Positions 1-12,937 of a stretch of DNA of 64,000 nt are shown in pieces. The notes beneath the pieces were generated by a model. That model was not told where the DNA came from and ran no database searches. It saw nothing but the letters and a program-made list of their open reading frames with translations. Both the position numbers and the translations under genes were made by a program. Every line of letters starts with the position of its first letter. Within the stretch, counting starts at the first letter, position 1. The stretch covers positions 170,404,883 through 170,468,882 of the forward strand of contig NC_057807.1 in NCBI RefSeq assembly GCF_018294505.1. The letters are read 5' to 3'. The stretch comes from Triticum aestivum (lineage: Eukaryota > Streptophyta > Magnoliopsida > Poales > Poaceae).

Positions 1-1232
1 GTTGGCATTTCACAAAATGACAGGTTGTGCAAGTTAGCATAGCTTTCAGAAATGAAGGAGTGAGATGCTCCAGTATCAAATAGAACTGATGCTGGGTGAC
101 AATTGACAAGGAGTGTGCTAAGAACGACATCTGGATCATCATGAGCGTCTTTAGCTGAGACGTGATGCACACGTCCACGTTCAGTGGGGGCTGACTTGAC
201 ACTGATCATCTTGCGTGATGGCTTAATACAGCCAACAGTCTTCTCGGGCTGGGGTGGAGCATAACTAGTCTGAGAGCAGTCACGTGCATAGTGTCCTGGC
301 TTCCCGCATGTGAAGCAAGTCCCTGAGGTTGGACGGGGACCCGCACTGACAAACGGTCTACCAGTAGGCCTGGGTGGAACATACGACTGAGCTGGAGAAG
401 GCACCACATAGGATGACCTCGGTGTATAACCGGAAGGAAGAGCGGAGTTTGGAACCCAAATCCGGCGCTTCTGGGAACTAGAACCGGAGGAAGATCCCAA
501 ATCACGGGTGTGCTTACGAGACTCCTCGTAAGTGAGTTGAGCTGTCTCTGCATTGATGGCCTTGTTCACAAGGGCTTGGAATGTATCACAATGATGCAGG
601 TGAAGATCACGACGCAACTTGGGGTTGAGACCCTTCCGGAACCTAGCTTGCTTCTTGGCGTCCGTGGACACTTCTTCTGTGGCATAGCGGGCAAGGTTCT
701 CGAATTCTCTGCTATAAGCATCAACAGCCATCTTACTCTGGGTGAAACTACAGAACTCTTCTCTCTTGCGATCAATGAGGGCCTGAGGAATGTGATGCTC
801 ACGAAAAGCCTCAGTGAAATCCTTCCAGGTAGGAATCTGGCCAACTGGAAGCATAGCCTCATAGTTCTGCCACCAAAGACTAGCAGGACCTTCTAGGTGA
901 TATGTGGCATAAGTGACCTTGTCATCTTCAGCTACGTTCGCAGAACGCAGCTTATGGGTGATGCTACGGAGCCAGTCATCTGCATCGAGTGGCTCGATGG
1001 AATGATGAAAAGTAGGTGGGTGCAAGCGAATGAAGTCATGAATGGTCACAGACCCTTTGAACTGATGTGCGGTATTCTCCTCGATACGTGCCAACAAACG
1101 ATTAGACTCACGCTTGTTCCTCTCCATCTCTAGCATGAGCTCTGACAACGAAGGCTGGTCAGGAGGATCCTCATCCCTACCACATCCATGGTTCTGGCTA
1201 CGAGCAACGGAACTTCGCTTAGCTGATGACAT
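1..1232 (-). CDS. Element A gag-protease, partial (runs off left edge)
   Basis: Reading the minus strand from an ATG at 1232-1230, one frame stays open for about 410 codons to the window edge, so this is the first part of a gag-pol polyprotein. Gag supplies the coat of the cytoplasmic particle and protease cleaves the polyprotein. The gag core carries LEGPASLWWQNYEAM, followed by a Ser- and Pro-rich linker. A canonical CX2CX4HX4C zinc knuckle (CFTCGKPGHYARDC) lies near 280-320. The aspartic protease begins with VLFDTGASHSF near 60-85. The start lies about 470 bp inside the primer site, as expected for a leader. RT, RNase H and integrase must lie left of the window. No stop is seen in this part, so A may be the youngest gag in the window. 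Assignment to Ty3/gypsy is firm; the sub-lineage (chromovirus-like gag) is inferred. Confidence 0.9.
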   Translation of the reverse strand, partial: MSSAKRSSVARSQNHGCGRDEDPPDQPSLSELMLEMERNKRESNRLLARIEENTAHQFKGSVTIHDFIRLHPPTFHHSIEPLDADDWLRSITHKLRSANVAEDDKVTYATYHLEGPASLWWQNYEAMLPVGQIPTWKDFTEAFREHHIPQALIDRKREEFCSFTQSKMAVDAYSREFENLARYATEEVSTDAKKQARFRKGLNPKLRRDLHLHHCDTFQALVNKAINAETAQLTYEESRKHTRDLGSSSGSSSQKRRIWVPNSALPSGYTPRSSYVVPSPAQSYVPPRPTGRPFVSAGPRPTSGTCFTCGKPGHYARDCSQTSYAPPQPEKTVGCIKPSRKMISVKSAPTERGRVHHVSAKDAHDDPDVVLSTLLVNCHPASVLFDTGASHSFISESYANLHNLSFCEMP

Positions 1233-1717
1233 CCTGAGAAACGAACCAAGGACGGAATAACATTAACTATAGAATGTAGAATGTAGGACAAGGAATTAGT
1301 ATCACTCGAACTCCTAGGGAAAATCCGGCAGCATAACGGCAGTAAAATGCTCAGAATGAAACATCCTACTAAACATGGGGTGGTAACATACTCATCATCA
1401 TCACTCAAGGTTCTGAGATAGTACTAAACAGACTACACCGGAGGTACTCGAAACTGGGGTATGACTCCGATCAACCAATCCTATGGGACTACGGAGTAGT
1501 AACACGTGATCCTGATAGACGGAAAAGAAGCCTATTTCCTTAACCCCGTCGGAAAGATAGGATGACTCAGATCAGAAGGCCATGAGGTAAAGGAGTAAAA
1601 AGAGCCTTACGTTCCTTCCCACAATCAATTCCCTTATATAACTAAAGAATTTCTAGACTCAACTTCGACCAGTTTGGCTTGGTAAACCTACAGGCAGTCA
1701 AGCTCTGATACCAAAGC
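1233..1717 (-). other. Element A 5' leader with primer binding site
   Basis: Untranslated leader between the 5' LTR and gag. Reading minus, the bases complementary to a tRNA 3' end lie at 1713-1702 (TGGTATCAGAGC), five bases inside the LTR edge at 1718. This is the usual initiator-methionine tRNA primer site of many plant LTR elements. It fixes the orientation of A as minus. The rest of the leader has no feature I recognise. Confidence 0.88.
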
Positions 1718-4700
1718 TGTCAGGACCCCGACTCGATGCCACATCGATCTAGCATGTAACACCTCATATCGCTTTGCGGCCTCACGCACGGTATCCCCAC
1801 GGGTGTCGTCTTACCCTTTGCCCGGGACCGTTTGCGCATTTTGGCACACGTATATGATGGTGTCGCTAGCATCCATATGATAAAGAGCCCGGGCTGACAT
1901 GACTAGTCGTAAACCCAAAGTGGCACAGACTTACAGGGACAGGCATCCATGACCCAGCTTCGAACGTGTCGGTCATCAGCAAGTGGGTCCGGGCTGTAGC
2001 ACTGGGCTAGCAGGACTCCGGTAAACCGGGCTGTAGCGGGCTAACAGGACTCCGGTACTCAAAGCGTGACATTTCCCCGAAGGGACAGACACAGGAACGA
2101 AGAAGGACACATGCCGGCCAGCCTAAGTGTTCCAGAGCAGTAGCAAGCTACCATGGCTCAGCGGTAACACTAGGAGACATTTCCCGGTAAGAGAGGCTAC
2201 TAAAGATAAACAACTAGATAGTCAGATCCCACACATAGCACTACACATTACACGTACGCATAACATGCAAGTATGTGCTGTACAACATGGCATCACAGCA
2301 TAACTCAACAATTATATAGATAAAGGCTCAGAAGAGCCATCATAGCATTTATTGCAAACAGGGGTCACAAGACCCGTCATACAGAGCATACAAGCAACAA
2401 GCGGAAGCATTACATGTCTGGGTACAGACATCTATAAATGAAAAAGGCTGAAGAGCCTGACTATCTACAACATCCGATCAAGATCGTAGCTGAGGTACTA
2501 GCTACTAGTCGAAGTCCACGAGAACACTAGTAAGACCGAAGTCTCCGCTGCAAAAACATAAATAAAGCAACATGAGTACAAAGGTACTCAGCAAGACTTA
2601 CATCAGATCCTATCATACATGCATTGTATCAAGAGGTAATGTGGGGTTTAGTTGCAGCAAGCCAGCTTTGACTCTGTGGCTATCCTGTTCTACGACTACC
2701 AGAAACTCTGGAGGTGAAACAACGTACACGAGTCCACTAATCACCACACAATACACTACTATGGATTCATCCCCGTCTCCCTACGAGAAGGCCATCCATA
2801 GCACTCACACTTGTCTTGAGCATTTTATAGTATCCACTTCAAGTTGTCTATGTACCATGTAAGCATCCAAGAAGTCCATAACCGCGGACCCGGCTATTCG
2901 AATAGATCATGTTAACCCTGCAGGGGTGTACTTCTTCACACACGCTCTCGCCACTTACCGCCATGTACACGTCATGTATCTCGGCAACCTTCAAGCGGAA
3001 GCCTGGCGAGGGTGTCGGCCACGACCTGACTAACCACACAAGACTCTAGTCCAGGTTTATCGCCTATTCGGGTTCCATCCGCAAGGAGATCCGGCCGGGG
3101 TGTCGCTCACGGCCCCAAACGATGTGAGCAGGGTTCCCGAGCCCACCAACCGGGTGCCACTCGGTACACCGTGCCACGTGTGCCTAGTCTGTCCCAAGCC
3201 CACCCTGCCGGGTGCCACTTGGTAGAAAAATAGCACTACCTACAAACACCAGAAACTAGTTGCGACTCCTGGACAGAGATCAAGTTGGTTAATAAGCCGA
3301 GAGAGTCAATTAAGGATCCCAATGTGTGGTAGTATCGAGTCATTGGACAACATACATAGAACTCAGTGCTTAAGGACGGTTCCAGCGAGACAACCCACCA
3401 TGTACTCCTACATGGCCTCTCACCGCTACCTTTACCAAATCGTGTTCACACACTTCACTCTCAGCATCAGAACATATCGTAACACTCCAATTCATTCCCA
3501 ATGAATCAGACCTGACACACTCTAAGAAATAGCAGGCATAGCATGGTAGGAACACATCAGTGGCTTCAATCAACTCCTACACATGCTAGTGGGTTTCAAC
3601 TATTTACTGTGGCAATGACAGGTCATGCAGAGGAATGGGTTCAACTACCGCAGCACAAAGTAGCAGATGAATCGTTGTTGTCCTAATGCAATAACTGAGA
3701 GCAGGAGCGAGAGAGTAGGGTTTTATCGAAATGAACAAGGGGGTTTGCTTGCCTGGTAAATCAACAAGGGAGGCACTGCTTCACAGACAGGTACTCTGGA
3801 ACGTCTCCGGAGCAGGACCTATCGAGAAGGAACGGTGCCGGCAATCAATACACAATCATATGCAACAATATGATGCATGAACATGGCATGTAGATGTGAT
3901 GCTGTTGAGCTAATGCAACTAGTGTTCAATTGGTTTGAAGTCCATTTGAACCAAAGGTTCAAATGCATTTCTAAATTAGGTCTCTTATATATGCCATAAT
4001 GTGTTTTCTCATATTCAGCATGTATAAGTTGGTTTTTCATGCATGAAACTAGTACAGATGGAAAGATTGCATTTTTCTGATAATTTTTCATATATAAATT
4101 ATTTCAATCTGAGCTACGGTTGAATTTCTATGAATTTTTGAAGTTTAAATCAATTTCTGGAATTTTCTGAATTATTTTAATTCCAGAAATTAATAATTGC
4201 GTCAGCATGACGTCATCATTGCATCAGCGGTCAACTGGGCTGGTCCGGGTCAAACCTGACGTGTGGGACCCACACGTCAGTGACAGGGGGTTAACAGGGG
4301 TTATTTTAATTTAGTTAAATGGTTAGGGGGGGGTCGGGCCCACTGGTCAGCCTCAGGGGGGGGGGGTTAGCGCGGTTGACCGGTCAATCCCGCCGGCGTT
4401 TAGCCGCCGGCGAGGCCCGAGACGGCGGAGGGAGTGCATTTGCACGTTACGGCCACCAAACGGGAGGCGGAGAGCATCTGCGAGCTCCTGGGAACGGGCC
4501 GCAGCTCTTGGTGGTGATGTTTGAGCTCGGGGTGGCCGGAGACGTCGCCGGCGACGACTTTGGCGGTCGCCGGAGCTCGGGCGCCGATGGAAACGGCGCC
4601 ACCGTGCACGGGAGGAACAACGGGTAGCAACTACGCGTTCTGCAGGCTCCCACAAAGCCAACGGGCATATGCACGGGGCCGATTGGCCACCGGAGCCTTG

Positions 4701-5782
4701 CCGGCGACGAGGTCGTGCGGAGGTGTGCTTCGGGCATCACGGGGAGTGGTGCTACAACGAGCGCTAGGCCGTGGGGATAGGGGGAAACGACGGAGGAGCT
4801 CACTGGGAGGTCGAAGCGCAGCTCAGTGGGCCTGGGGACGACCTAGACGGCGCGAATCGAAGACGAGGTCACCGGCGGCCGAAGGTGGAAGAAGAGCTCG
4901 AAGTCGACGCTGCAGGGCTTCTGGCGGGGCGTGGTTCGGTGAGGGGGTCGAGGACGACGTCGCGGAGCTCGTGGGCACAACCGAGGGGCGAGGGGGTGGC
5001 TGTGGCCGTGGTGGTTCTCATCGGCGGCGGCGGCCGCGTTCGGTGGAAGTGAGGGGGAGCCAGAGGAGGGGATAAGCATGGGGGGGAGGAGGAATGAGAG
5101 GGCCTGGGGTGCGTGGCCGTCTCCGTGGCATGGGGAGGGGTTCGGGGAAGCAGGAGGTGGCCAGCAGGGGGGGAGGTGGCGCGCGCGCGTGCCGGCGAGC
5201 GTCGGGCACACGCCCGTCCCCCTGGCAGAGGAGGAAGGCGACAGGGGAGGGGGGCCAGGCGGGCTGGGCCGCCTCCTGGCTGGGCCGGCCTGCTGCTGCT
5301 GGGCTGCGCAGGGGAGGGGAGGCCCAGGTAAGTCCTCCTTCCTTTTATTTCTGTTTTTCTAATTTTTCTGACATTTGTTTTGATTTAATAATATATTAAA
5401 TCATTTAATTTTATTATGCCAATTTTTGCAGGAGCTGGATATATTATTCCAGAGCTCTTTTATAAATGGCATAATTTTTGGGCCATATTTCATATATATA
5501 GAAATATATTTCCAATGCAAATATTTATCGAATTAATCCAAATGGCCAAAATAAATATCCATGAGCTCCTAAAAATATTGTTTTGATTTTTATCTCTGTC
5601 CAATATTTTTAGAGGGCATCATGAGCATTTTCTTGGACCCTTTTGGAGAAGTTTTTATTTGGGTCATTTTCAAAAGATGCTTCTGAGGGTTCCACCAATC
5701 CTCATTTCAAATTTAAATGAAATTTAAATATGATGCACAAATGGCTAGCTAGCCTAGGTCATACCAGACTAGGGATGTGACA
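1718..5782 (-). repeat. Element A 5' LTR (4065 bp)
   Basis: The LTR starts TGTCAGG and ends ATGTGACA on the plus strand, giving TGTCA/TGACA inverted termini. It abuts the primer site on the gag side. Its outer and inner thirds closely match the solo LTR at 8764-12937. The block around 4319-5330 is very GC-rich and has diverged strongly from the matching block of the solo copy. Many short ORFs in that block are composition artefacts. The outer end breaks the antisense gene of element B at 5783, so A is inserted into B. The other flank of A is outside the window and its target duplication cannot be checked. Confidence 0.9.
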
Positions 5783-7378
5783 TTGCGTACCTCAAAGCCT
5801 CTTAGCAGGCTCGTAAAAGCTTCATTCAACCCGCTTTTTGCGGACGAAATCCTTTCAACTACCATACCCTTTAAGGTACGATGTGCCTCTGAGATAGGCG
5901 CTTGCCGCAGTACACCCATCAATGTGTCCGGCTGTATATCGGACAGTCCGGGGCTTTTTTTGTTGGCCTCTCTAGGAGCCGAACACCCCGGACGTCGGGC
6001 GGCCGAAGAGTTACCTTCTGACCTTTGCGGATCGGGAGAGATCCTCCGGGACGACACCTCAGGGTCGTCCGCCTTATGAGCCGGAGAAGTAGGAGGAGGC
6101 GTTTCGCTCTCCATCTTCTCCGAGAGAAGATCCCCCGAGGACAAAGATTGTTGAGGCATGCTATAGGCCGAACTGCAAAATGTACGTGTCAGTCATTATA
6201 CTAAGGAAAAGAATGGGGTATGCTTACAAAACACCCTTGTTCACTTACGGCTCGGTAAACGGCTGCCCCCCTGTGGGCGCTGTGCATCAATGTTGCCCTC
6301 CGGGGCAGGGCCCCCTGATAAAGGTTCCTTCCCTTGTTTTGAGACCTCTGCTTCCAAGTCTTCGGGGGCGGCCCATTTCTTCCCGTGTGGAGAGGGGATA
6401 CTAGATTCTCCTCCCCATTCATCCTTCGACAGAGGAGTACCAATTTCCCCAGTTACGATGCATAACGTACCTCCAGCGTGAAGTCCGCTTTCGGCTTCTC
6501 CATTCCTCTCCTTGTCCTCCCCTGATGGCACTTGATAAGGAGCACAAGCCAGCATCCTCATTAATACAGGATCCGCCGAATCTTCGGGAAGAGGGGCCGA
6601 ACACCTAATCCTCTCCGCCTTTCTTATCCTGCCTTGGCCGAGGATGGCTTTTAAGGATAATGTTGTGAGAAATATAATGACAACATGTTTGGTTGTGGAA
6701 TTACTTACCTGGGTATCTGGATGGTTGCAATCGAGGCCTGCGTCCTCTGTTGTGTTCGGACACTTTATCCGTGATCCGAAGAATAATTGATACATCCCTT
6801 CGAGCGTCATGTCGAAGAAGTGCTGAACAGTTCGCGGTTCTTCCGGGTTGAACTCCCACATATGGAGAGGTCGACGTTGGCATGGCAGGACCCGACGAAC
6901 TAGCATTATTTGGATTACTTTGACAAGATTGATGTCCTTCTTGATGAGATCCTAAATGCGGCTTTGCAATGTCCACACATCATCAACCGATCCCCAATCC
7001 AGCCCCTTGTTGACCCATGATGCAAGCTGTGGCGGAGGTGCGAAGCGGAAGGCAGGATTGGCCGCCCACTTTCTACCTCGGGGTGTTGTGATATAAAACC
7101 ACTCCCATTGCCATAGGTAAGAAACTTCCTGGAAGGAACCCTTTGGCCATAAAACATCAACACCTTTGCTTATTATAGCGCCTCCGCACTCTGCATGTTG
7201 CCCATCGATTAGCTTCGGCTTCACATTGAGGGTCTTGAGCCATAAGCCGAAGTGTGGGGTAATGCAAAAGAAGGCCTCACACACAACGATGAATGTTGAG
7301 ATGTGAAGGAAGGAATCTGGAGCTAGATCATGAAAATCTAGCCCGTAATAGAACATGATCCTTCTAACAAAGGGATGA
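5783..7378 (-). pseudogene. Element B antisense gene, C-terminal part (Transposase_28-like)
   Basis: This is the downstream part of an antisense gene split by element C; its N-terminus is at 26935-27139. Reading minus from 7378, the protein begins HPFVRRIMFYYGLDFHDLAP and includes FFCITPHFGLWLKTL and WEWFYITTPRG. These are hallmarks of the plant family annotated 'putative gypsy type transposon' (Transposase_28, PF04195). The frame continues to about 6710, where a CAG/GTAAGT junction looks like a splice donor, so the gene probably has introns. Further acidic, Pro- and Ser-rich exon-like stretches (for example the 136-residue frame from 6159) run to 5783, where element A cuts it. The family is known on the antisense strand of Tat-type elements; its biochemical role is not established. 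Confidence 0.72.
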
Positions 7379-8206
7379 TGTCGGATGTGGGGTTCCGGCA
7401 GACCATTGAGGTTCGAACTCTGGGGTGTGCGTGAAGATCGTCCCCCTACCAATCCATGTCCGAACGCCTCGCTGAGAATCTAAGCTACAAGATAAACAAC
7501 ATAGGGGACACAAGATTTATACTGGTTCGGGCCACCGTTGTGGTGTAATACCCTATTCCAGTGTTCCTGGGCTGGATGCTTGAGAGGGATTCTCTATGCT
7601 CTCGTTGGTTCTAGGTGAGGTCAGATCACCTTCTACGATGGTGGCTATCCCTATATATAGGGGCCCTGGTCCTCTTTCCAAATATTGCGTGGGAAGGGCA
7701 CCAACAACTGACATTTTGAAGGGGAACATCTAGTACAAGTTATCCTAACTAAAGTTGGTCTTCGGCTGCCAAAGGCACTGGCGATGACGCCATCTTGGGC
7801 TTCACGGTGACCTCCATCCTGCCCCTATGGTGGTCTTGGTCTCGTTGCACTGAAATGGTAACCTTTGCATGATGTCTCGGTACTCCGCGCCTGTGCTTGC
7901 CCGCTTTGCACCAAAGCGGAAACAAGGACACTACACAGGCCGGCGCCCGCCTAGTCTCGATCGTCTTGGCTTGCGTCGCGAGCACCTCGCGAGGTACCCT
8001 TGCCTTGATCTCTCCGCCTTCTCGTGCGCCTGCCTAGTGAGGCCGCTCCTGAGGAAGCCTTGCGTCGTCTGCCCCGCTAGGCTTGGCCCCTCGCGAGGGT
8101 CCTGAGCTTGAGTTGATGAAGATGGGCCGTACTGGGCCACCACTTGAGCCAAGCCGCAGGCCCCAGGCAGGCAAGTCTGGCGACCCCCGTTCCCAAAATG
8201 CCGACA
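7379..8206 (-). repeat. Element C 3' LTR (828 bp)
   Basis: Starts TGTCGGATG and ends GCCGACA on the plus strand. It aligns along its length with 26048-26934. It lacks about 60 bp near 7560 that the other copy retains at 26230-26300. Outer flank GATGA. Its inner edge adjoins a purine tract on the minus strand, which makes it the 3' LTR. Confidence 0.88.
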
Positions 8207-8311
8207 GTAGCCCCCGGGACCAAGGCGCGCTTGGACTTGGCTTAGCAGAGAAGCGGAACGGCATGTGCGGAGTGCCGCAGGCCCCAATAGCCTGCGGCCT
8301 TGGGCGCCGTG
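8207..8311 (-). other. Element C 3' internal stub with polypurine tract
   Basis: On the minus strand the bases next to the LTR read CCCGGGGGCTAC, a typical polypurine tract for plus-strand DNA priming. The remaining 90 bp are the 3' end of C's internal region, cut off from the rest (20092 onward) by insertion of D. Confidence 0.7.
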
Positions 8312-8763
8312 TGTCGGTGTACAAAAGTAGGGGCCCTCCTTTTGACCCCTTTACTTGTGCATGGGCAGTCAGAGTCACTCGCTATGGTCATGCATAACAG
8401 GCAGGAAAGGGATGTCGGAGAGAAGCCGAAGCCACAAGACAAACAGAGCAACAACAAGGAACAAGGCCACAAAGATCGAATGGACGAAGCAGGTTTCCTC
8501 GGCAAGACCCTTGCCGGGGCAGCTCGCCCATGCAGCTAAGCAAAGCCACCCTTGAGCCCACCAACGCTAGACAAAGATGTTGGGACAAGGCTCGGGAGGC
8601 ACCTCCGTGGTGGCATGTAGATCTTTGTGAAGACAAAGAATAGTCAAGATCAAATGAGGATAGGAAGGCAACCATCCTCACCAAACAAACCCACAAGACC
8701 CCCGGCAATATCCTTGTCGGGGACGCCAGCGCGCCATGGCAATACCCTTGCCGAGCCACCCGA
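8312..8763 (+). repeat. Element D 5' LTR, first part
   Basis: Matches 18963-19450 of the 3' LTR nearly base for base, starting TGTCGGTGTACAAAAG. It contains alternating CCGGCAAG and CTTGCCGG motifs that give it a repetitive, palindrome-rich character. It is interrupted at 8763 by the solo LTR and resumes at 12943. Confidence 0.88.
8759..8763. repeat. Target site duplication of solo LTR, left copy (CCCGA)
   Basis: CCCGA immediately before the LTR start at 8764. The identical five bases follow the LTR end at 12938-12942. A perfect 5 bp direct repeat is the expected footprint of LTR-retrotransposon integration. Confidence 0.93.
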
Positions 8764-11700
8764 TGTCAGGACCCCGACTCAATGCCACATCGATCTAGCA
8801 TGTAACACCTCATATCACTTTGCGGCCTCACGCACGGTATCCCCACGGGTGTCGCCTTACCTTTGCCCGGGACCGTTTGCTCCTTTTGGCACACATATAT
8901 GATAGTGTCGCTAGCATCCATATGATAAGGAGCCCGGGCTGACATGGCTAGTCGTAAACCCAAAGTGGCACAAACTTACAGGGACAGGCATCCATGACCC
9001 AGCATCGAACATGTCGGTCATCAGCGAGTGAATCCAGGCTGTAGCACTGGGCTAGCAGGACTTCGGTGAACCGGGCTATAGCGGGCTAACAGTACTCCGG
9101 TATTCATTGCGTGACATTTCCCCGAGGGGACAGACACAGGAACAAAGAAGGACACATGCCGGCCAGCCTAAGTGTTCCGGAGCAGCAGCAAGCTACCATG
9201 GCTCGGTGGAAACACTAGGAGACATTTCCCGGTAAGAGAGGCTACTAAGGATGAACAACTAGATAGTCAGATCCCACACATACCAAGCATTTCAATAACA
9301 TCCACACAATATGCTCGACATGTGCAAATACAACATGGCATCACAACATAACTCTACGACTCAAGTATTTATTCATTAGGCTCCGAGGAGCGAGATATTA
9401 CAAACATGGGTCTCTCGACCCAGCATCCAGAGCATACAAGTCAAAGCACATGCGGAAGCTTAACATGTCTGAGTACAAACAAAAATGAAAAAGGCTGAGA
9501 AGACGGACTACCTACCAGATCCTGCCAAGGGCACAAGATCGTAGCTGAGGTAACAAGCTAAACGTCGAAGTCCTCACGGAACTACTAGTGAGACTGAAGT
9601 CTCTCTGCAAAAACATAAAATAGGCAAACGTTAGTACAAATGTACCCAGCAAGACTTACATCAGAACTAACTACATATGCATCATTGTCAACAAAGGGGA
9701 TGGTGGGGTTTAACTGCAGCAAGCCAGCTTTGACTCGGTGGCTATCCTAAACTACGACTGCAAGCGACTCTTTTGAGGTGGCGCACACGAGTCCACATAT
9801 TCACCATATCAATACACCACTATGGATCCCCTCTCGTCTCCCTACGAGAATGCCATCCATAGCACTCACGCTTATCTTGCGCATTTTAGAGTATCCACTT
9901 TCACTTGTCTATGAACTATACAGGCAACCCAGAAGTCCTTTACCGCGGACACGGCTATTAGAATAGATCATATTAACCCTGCAGGGGTGTACTTCTTCAC
10001 ACACGCTCTCGCCACTTACCACCATGTACACGTCATGTATCCCGGCAACCTTCAAGCGGAAGCCTGGCGAGGGTGTCGGCCACGACCTGACTAACCACAC
10101 AAGTCTCTCGTCCAGGTTTATCGCCTATTCGGGTTCCATCCGCAAGGAGATCCGGCCGGGGTGTCGCTCACGGCCCCAAACGATGTGTGCAGGGTTCCCA
10201 AGCCCACCATCCGGGTGCCACTTGGTACATCGGGCCACTGTGCCTAGTCTATCCCAAGCCCACCTGTACCGGGTGCCACTTGGTAGACTACTAACACTAC
10301 CTACAAACACCAGAAACTAGTTGCAACTCCTGGATAGAGATCGGGTTGGTTAATAAGTCGAGAGGGGCACTTAAGCATTCCAATGCGTGGTAGTAACTGT
10401 TCATGGATCACAAACACAGAACTCAGTTCCTGAGGACGGCTACAATGAGACAACCCACCATGTACTCCTACATGGCCTCTCACCGCTACCTTTACCAAAT
10501 CGTGTTCACACACTTAGCTCTCAACAGTAGGATATGTTCACACACCTCCAATTCATCCCCGATGAATCAGACCTGACACAACTCTAAGCAATAGCAGGCA
10601 TGACAAATAAGCATGAATGAGTAGGCACATCAGGGCTCAAACAACTCCTACTCATGCTAGTGGGTTTCATCTATTTACTGTGGCAATGACAGGTCATGCA
10701 GAGGATAAAGGGGTTCAACTACCGCTGCAAGTAACAGTTGTATCATTGTTGTCCTAATGGAGTAAAATAGAGCAGGAGCGAGAAAGTGGGATTGTATCAG
10801 AATGAACAACGGGGTTTTGCTTGCCTGGCACTTCTAAAGATAGTATAGTTCTTCATCGGTGTCATCGAACTCATCGTCGGAACACGTCTATCGAGAGGGA
10901 ACAACACCGACAAACAGAGAAGGATCACAATCAATGCAATGCAACAATATGATGCATGAATGTGACATGGCAATATGCTGTTGATTTGGGCTAATGCAAC
11001 TAGCAACAAGTTAAATGAAGTTGGTTTGAACCCTAAGTTCAAATCCAAATTCCATATTTGAAATTCAAATGCCATTTATATGATTTGTCCTAAACAGCAG
11101 CCATAAGTTGTTCTAACATGCATGAAAATGGTACAGATGGATAGATTGGATTTTTCTGATCATTTTTCATATATAAATTATTTCATTTGGAGTTACGATC
11201 GATTTTATATGATTTTTAGAAGTTTTGGACATTTTCTGGGATTTTCGGAATTAAATTAAATCCAGAAAATGGTTAACTGCATCAGCATTGCATCACTCTG
11301 GCGTCAGCGGGTCAACTGCGATTGACCAGGTCAAATCTAACCAGTGGGGTCCACGGGTCAGTGACCCAGTGTTGTTAGTGCCACTGACAGGTGGGGTCGG
11401 GTCAACGCACACGTCAGCATAGTCAAGGCTGACACGTGGGCCCACCGCAATTAGGTTAAACTTAATCTATTTTAGCTAGCCGATTAGTTAGGCGGTGGGG
11501 CCCGGCTGTCTGTTTCACTGGAGGTTAATTAGTGGCGCAATTAGCTGCTAATGACGGCAACATCAGCAGTCGCCGGAGCCTTAACGGCGACGACCAAAAC
11601 GACGGCGGCTCGGCTCGGATTTGAGCTACGGGTGGTGGTTTGGCGAGCTGAAGGCACCGGCGAGTAGGTCTTGCTCGTCCGCATCCAAATGACCAGATGC

Positions 11701-12937
11701 GAGGCCGCGGGGTGGCCGGGAGCAGTGCCGACGGCGAGCAAGGCGGCGGCCGGAGTGCGGGCAGTGTCGGGTTTGGCGCAACGGTGCACGGGACGAGAAT
11801 CTGGTTGGTGCTTTGGCCTCCTGGAGGCACCAGGAGCACGTTTAGGTGGACGGCCGCGAGTGGTTCGAGCTCAGCCCACGGCGGTGATGAGGTATGGCAG
11901 CGGCGAGCTTCGGAGCTCATGGAGATGGCAGGGGAGGAGGGGGAAAAGATGCGGGGCTCATAGAGAACACGCAGGGACGGTCAATGGGCTCGGGGGCGGT
12001 CCGGTGCGGGTGAAACGGCGAAGCTGATCTCCGGCGTCCGGAGGAAGAAGATGACAGTGAGGGCCTCACTACAGGGCTCCCGGCGTCGCTTGGCGCGGTG
12101 AGGGGGAGGAGTTGGTCGAGGCGGTTCTTCTGGATAGCTCAGGGGAGAGATGCGATATCAGTGGGCGCGTTGGTGGTGAGCGGCATCAACGGCAGCGCTT
12201 GGTTGTGAGAGGGAGAGAGAGCAGAGGAGGGGAGAAGGCACGGGAGAGAGTGAGAGGGCCTGGGGGGCGCGTGGCGATGCCAGAGAAGGCCAGGGCGAAG
12301 CGGAAGAAGGAGGTGGCCGTCGGTGGCCGTGCACGTGCTGGCGCGCCGCGGGCACACGCCCTCGTCCTTCTGGCGCAAGGAGGAGGACGACTGGCAGCGC
12401 CAGGTGGGCTGGGCCGGCTGGCCTGCGGTGCTGGGCCGCACAGGTAGGTGGGCTGCTCGGGTGAGGCCAGGTAATCTCTCCCTCTCTTCTGTTTCCTAAT
12501 TTGTTTTTGTTTTCTAATTATTTGCCTCTGTTTTGAGCTTGGGAAAAATACCAAGGCATTTCCTAAAATCCTGAAAATATTCATGGACACTTGCTAAATT
12601 ATTTCAGTGGCCCAAAAATAGTTCCAACATTATTTGAACATTTAAATTATTTATAGTATTTAAATGCCCAAAGTCAAATACAATAAGAATTAATTCAAAA
12701 ATCCAGAATGGCCTAGAAATATGTGCATCATTTTTGGCAGAGGTTTTCACCTTTAACAAAAATCATGAACTTTTCGAAGGAGCATTTTGGGTTTATTGAA
12801 AATATTTTTAGTAAACCCTAGTTGGATTGAGGGGGTGCTGGGGGTTCTGTCATCCCCATTTTAACTTTCTGCGAAAAGTAAACATGATGCAACACCAGAT
12901 GCTAGCACTAAGCATTGTCAGAACTAGGGATGTGACA
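8764..12937 (-). mobile_element. Solo LTR of the A type (4174 bp) inside D's 5' LTR
   Basis: Begins TGTCAGG and ends GATGTGACA, like A's LTR, and aligns well to it at both ends. No gag, pol, primer site or second LTR accompanies it, and CCCGA flanks both sides. It is therefore a solo LTR left by recombination between the two LTRs of a former full element. It has the same orientation as A. The GC-rich middle (about 11540-12470) has little similarity to A's GC-rich block, so the two belong to different subfamilies. ORFs here are composition artefacts. Confidence 0.93.

Noticed and set aside
1702..1713. tRNA-like sequence
   Set aside because: Only the complement of a tRNA 3' end; it is a primer binding site. 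No cloverleaf is present.
4319..5399. Several overlapping long ORFs on both strands
   Set aside because: They lie in the GC-rich block of A's LTR, overlap in many frames, are low complexity and are not conserved in the related LTR.
8120..8555. ORFs across the C/D junction (for example 8083-8397 plus, 8034-8378 minus)
   Set aside because: They cross an element boundary at 8311/8312 and have no conserved motif.
11525..12590. ORFs up to 134 codons on both strands
   Set aside because: Same situation in the solo LTR; no domain features and not shared with A's LTR.
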